A stretch of 5,113 nt of DNA. Source: an uncultured Aquimarina sp. (lineage in GTDB: Bacteria > Bacteroidota > Bacteroidia > Flavobacteriales > Flavobacteriaceae). Position numbers and translations under genes: made by a program. The stretch is from positions 1 through 5,113 of the forward strand of contig CALGNG010000099.1 in NCBI GenBank assembly GCA_937958735.1, given 5' to 3'. Numbering within the stretch: the stretch's first letter is position 1; the number at the start of each line of letters is the position of its first letter. Shown one piece after another: positions 5,074 through 5,113 of this stretch. The notes below the pieces were generated by a model. It was given only the letters and a program-made list of their open reading frames with translations, made no database searches and had not been told where the DNA came from.

Positions 5074-5113
5074 TCTTTAACAGAAGGTTAACTAATATGT
5101 ATTTTTTATCCGT

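Noticed and set aside
5077..5091. Inverted repeat TTAAC / GTTAA after the response regulator
   Set aside because: Five AT-rich pairs with one G-C pair are too weak for a terminator and common by chance.
5074..5113. Possible remnant of an HTH domain or start of a next gene (ATG at 5097-5099)
   Set aside because: Only 40 bases remain. Reading all frames gives no LuxR-type motif, and five codons after the ATG cannot support a gene call.

Overview
The window is AT-rich, lacks obvious strong Shine-Dalgarno sequences, and carries exact matches to the Bacteroidetes vegetative -7 promoter element (TAnnTTTG). It also encodes the gliding-motility pair GldB/GldC. Together these point to the phylum Bacteroidota, most probably family Flavobacteriaceae. 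It reads as ordinary chromosomal core sequence: I see no mobile element, CRISPR array, tRNA or rRNA.

Layout. (1) 1-288, minus strand: the N-terminal part of mraZ, the first gene of the division and cell-wall (dcw) cluster, running off the left edge. (2) 289-550: a divergent promoter region. It holds an mraZ promoter overlapped by three GTGGT boxes at exact 10-bp spacing (probable MraZ autoregulatory sites), and a plus-strand promoter followed at once by a perfect palindrome in front of the hydrolase gene. (3) 551-1991, plus strand: an alpha/beta hydrolase and then the ribosome-assembly GTPase EngB/YihA. A candidate intrinsic terminator lies inside the last codons of engB. (4) 1983-3644, minus strand: a tight operon gldB - gldC - small conserved protein with a CxxC motif. 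It converges on engB with a 9-base overlap. (5) 3645-3723: a short divergent intergenic region. (6) 3724-4512, plus strand: nadE, ammonia-dependent NAD+ synthetase. (7) 4513-4617: an intergenic region with a T10 tract and a repeated 12-mer. (8) 4618-5073, plus strand: a NarL/FixJ-type receiver protein that ends where a DNA-binding output domain would normally begin. The last 40 bases hold no supported gene.

Functionally the window combines growth and housekeeping genes (mraZ, engB, nadE) with surface motility genes (gldB, gldC). From memory, the grouping of mraZ, hydrolase, engB, gldC, gldB and nadE is a familiar neighbourhood in flavobacteria, so the gene content is not novel. The less explained elements are the small CxxC protein co-transcribed with gldBC, the atypical receiver-only response regulator, and the operator-like repeats in the intergenic regions.
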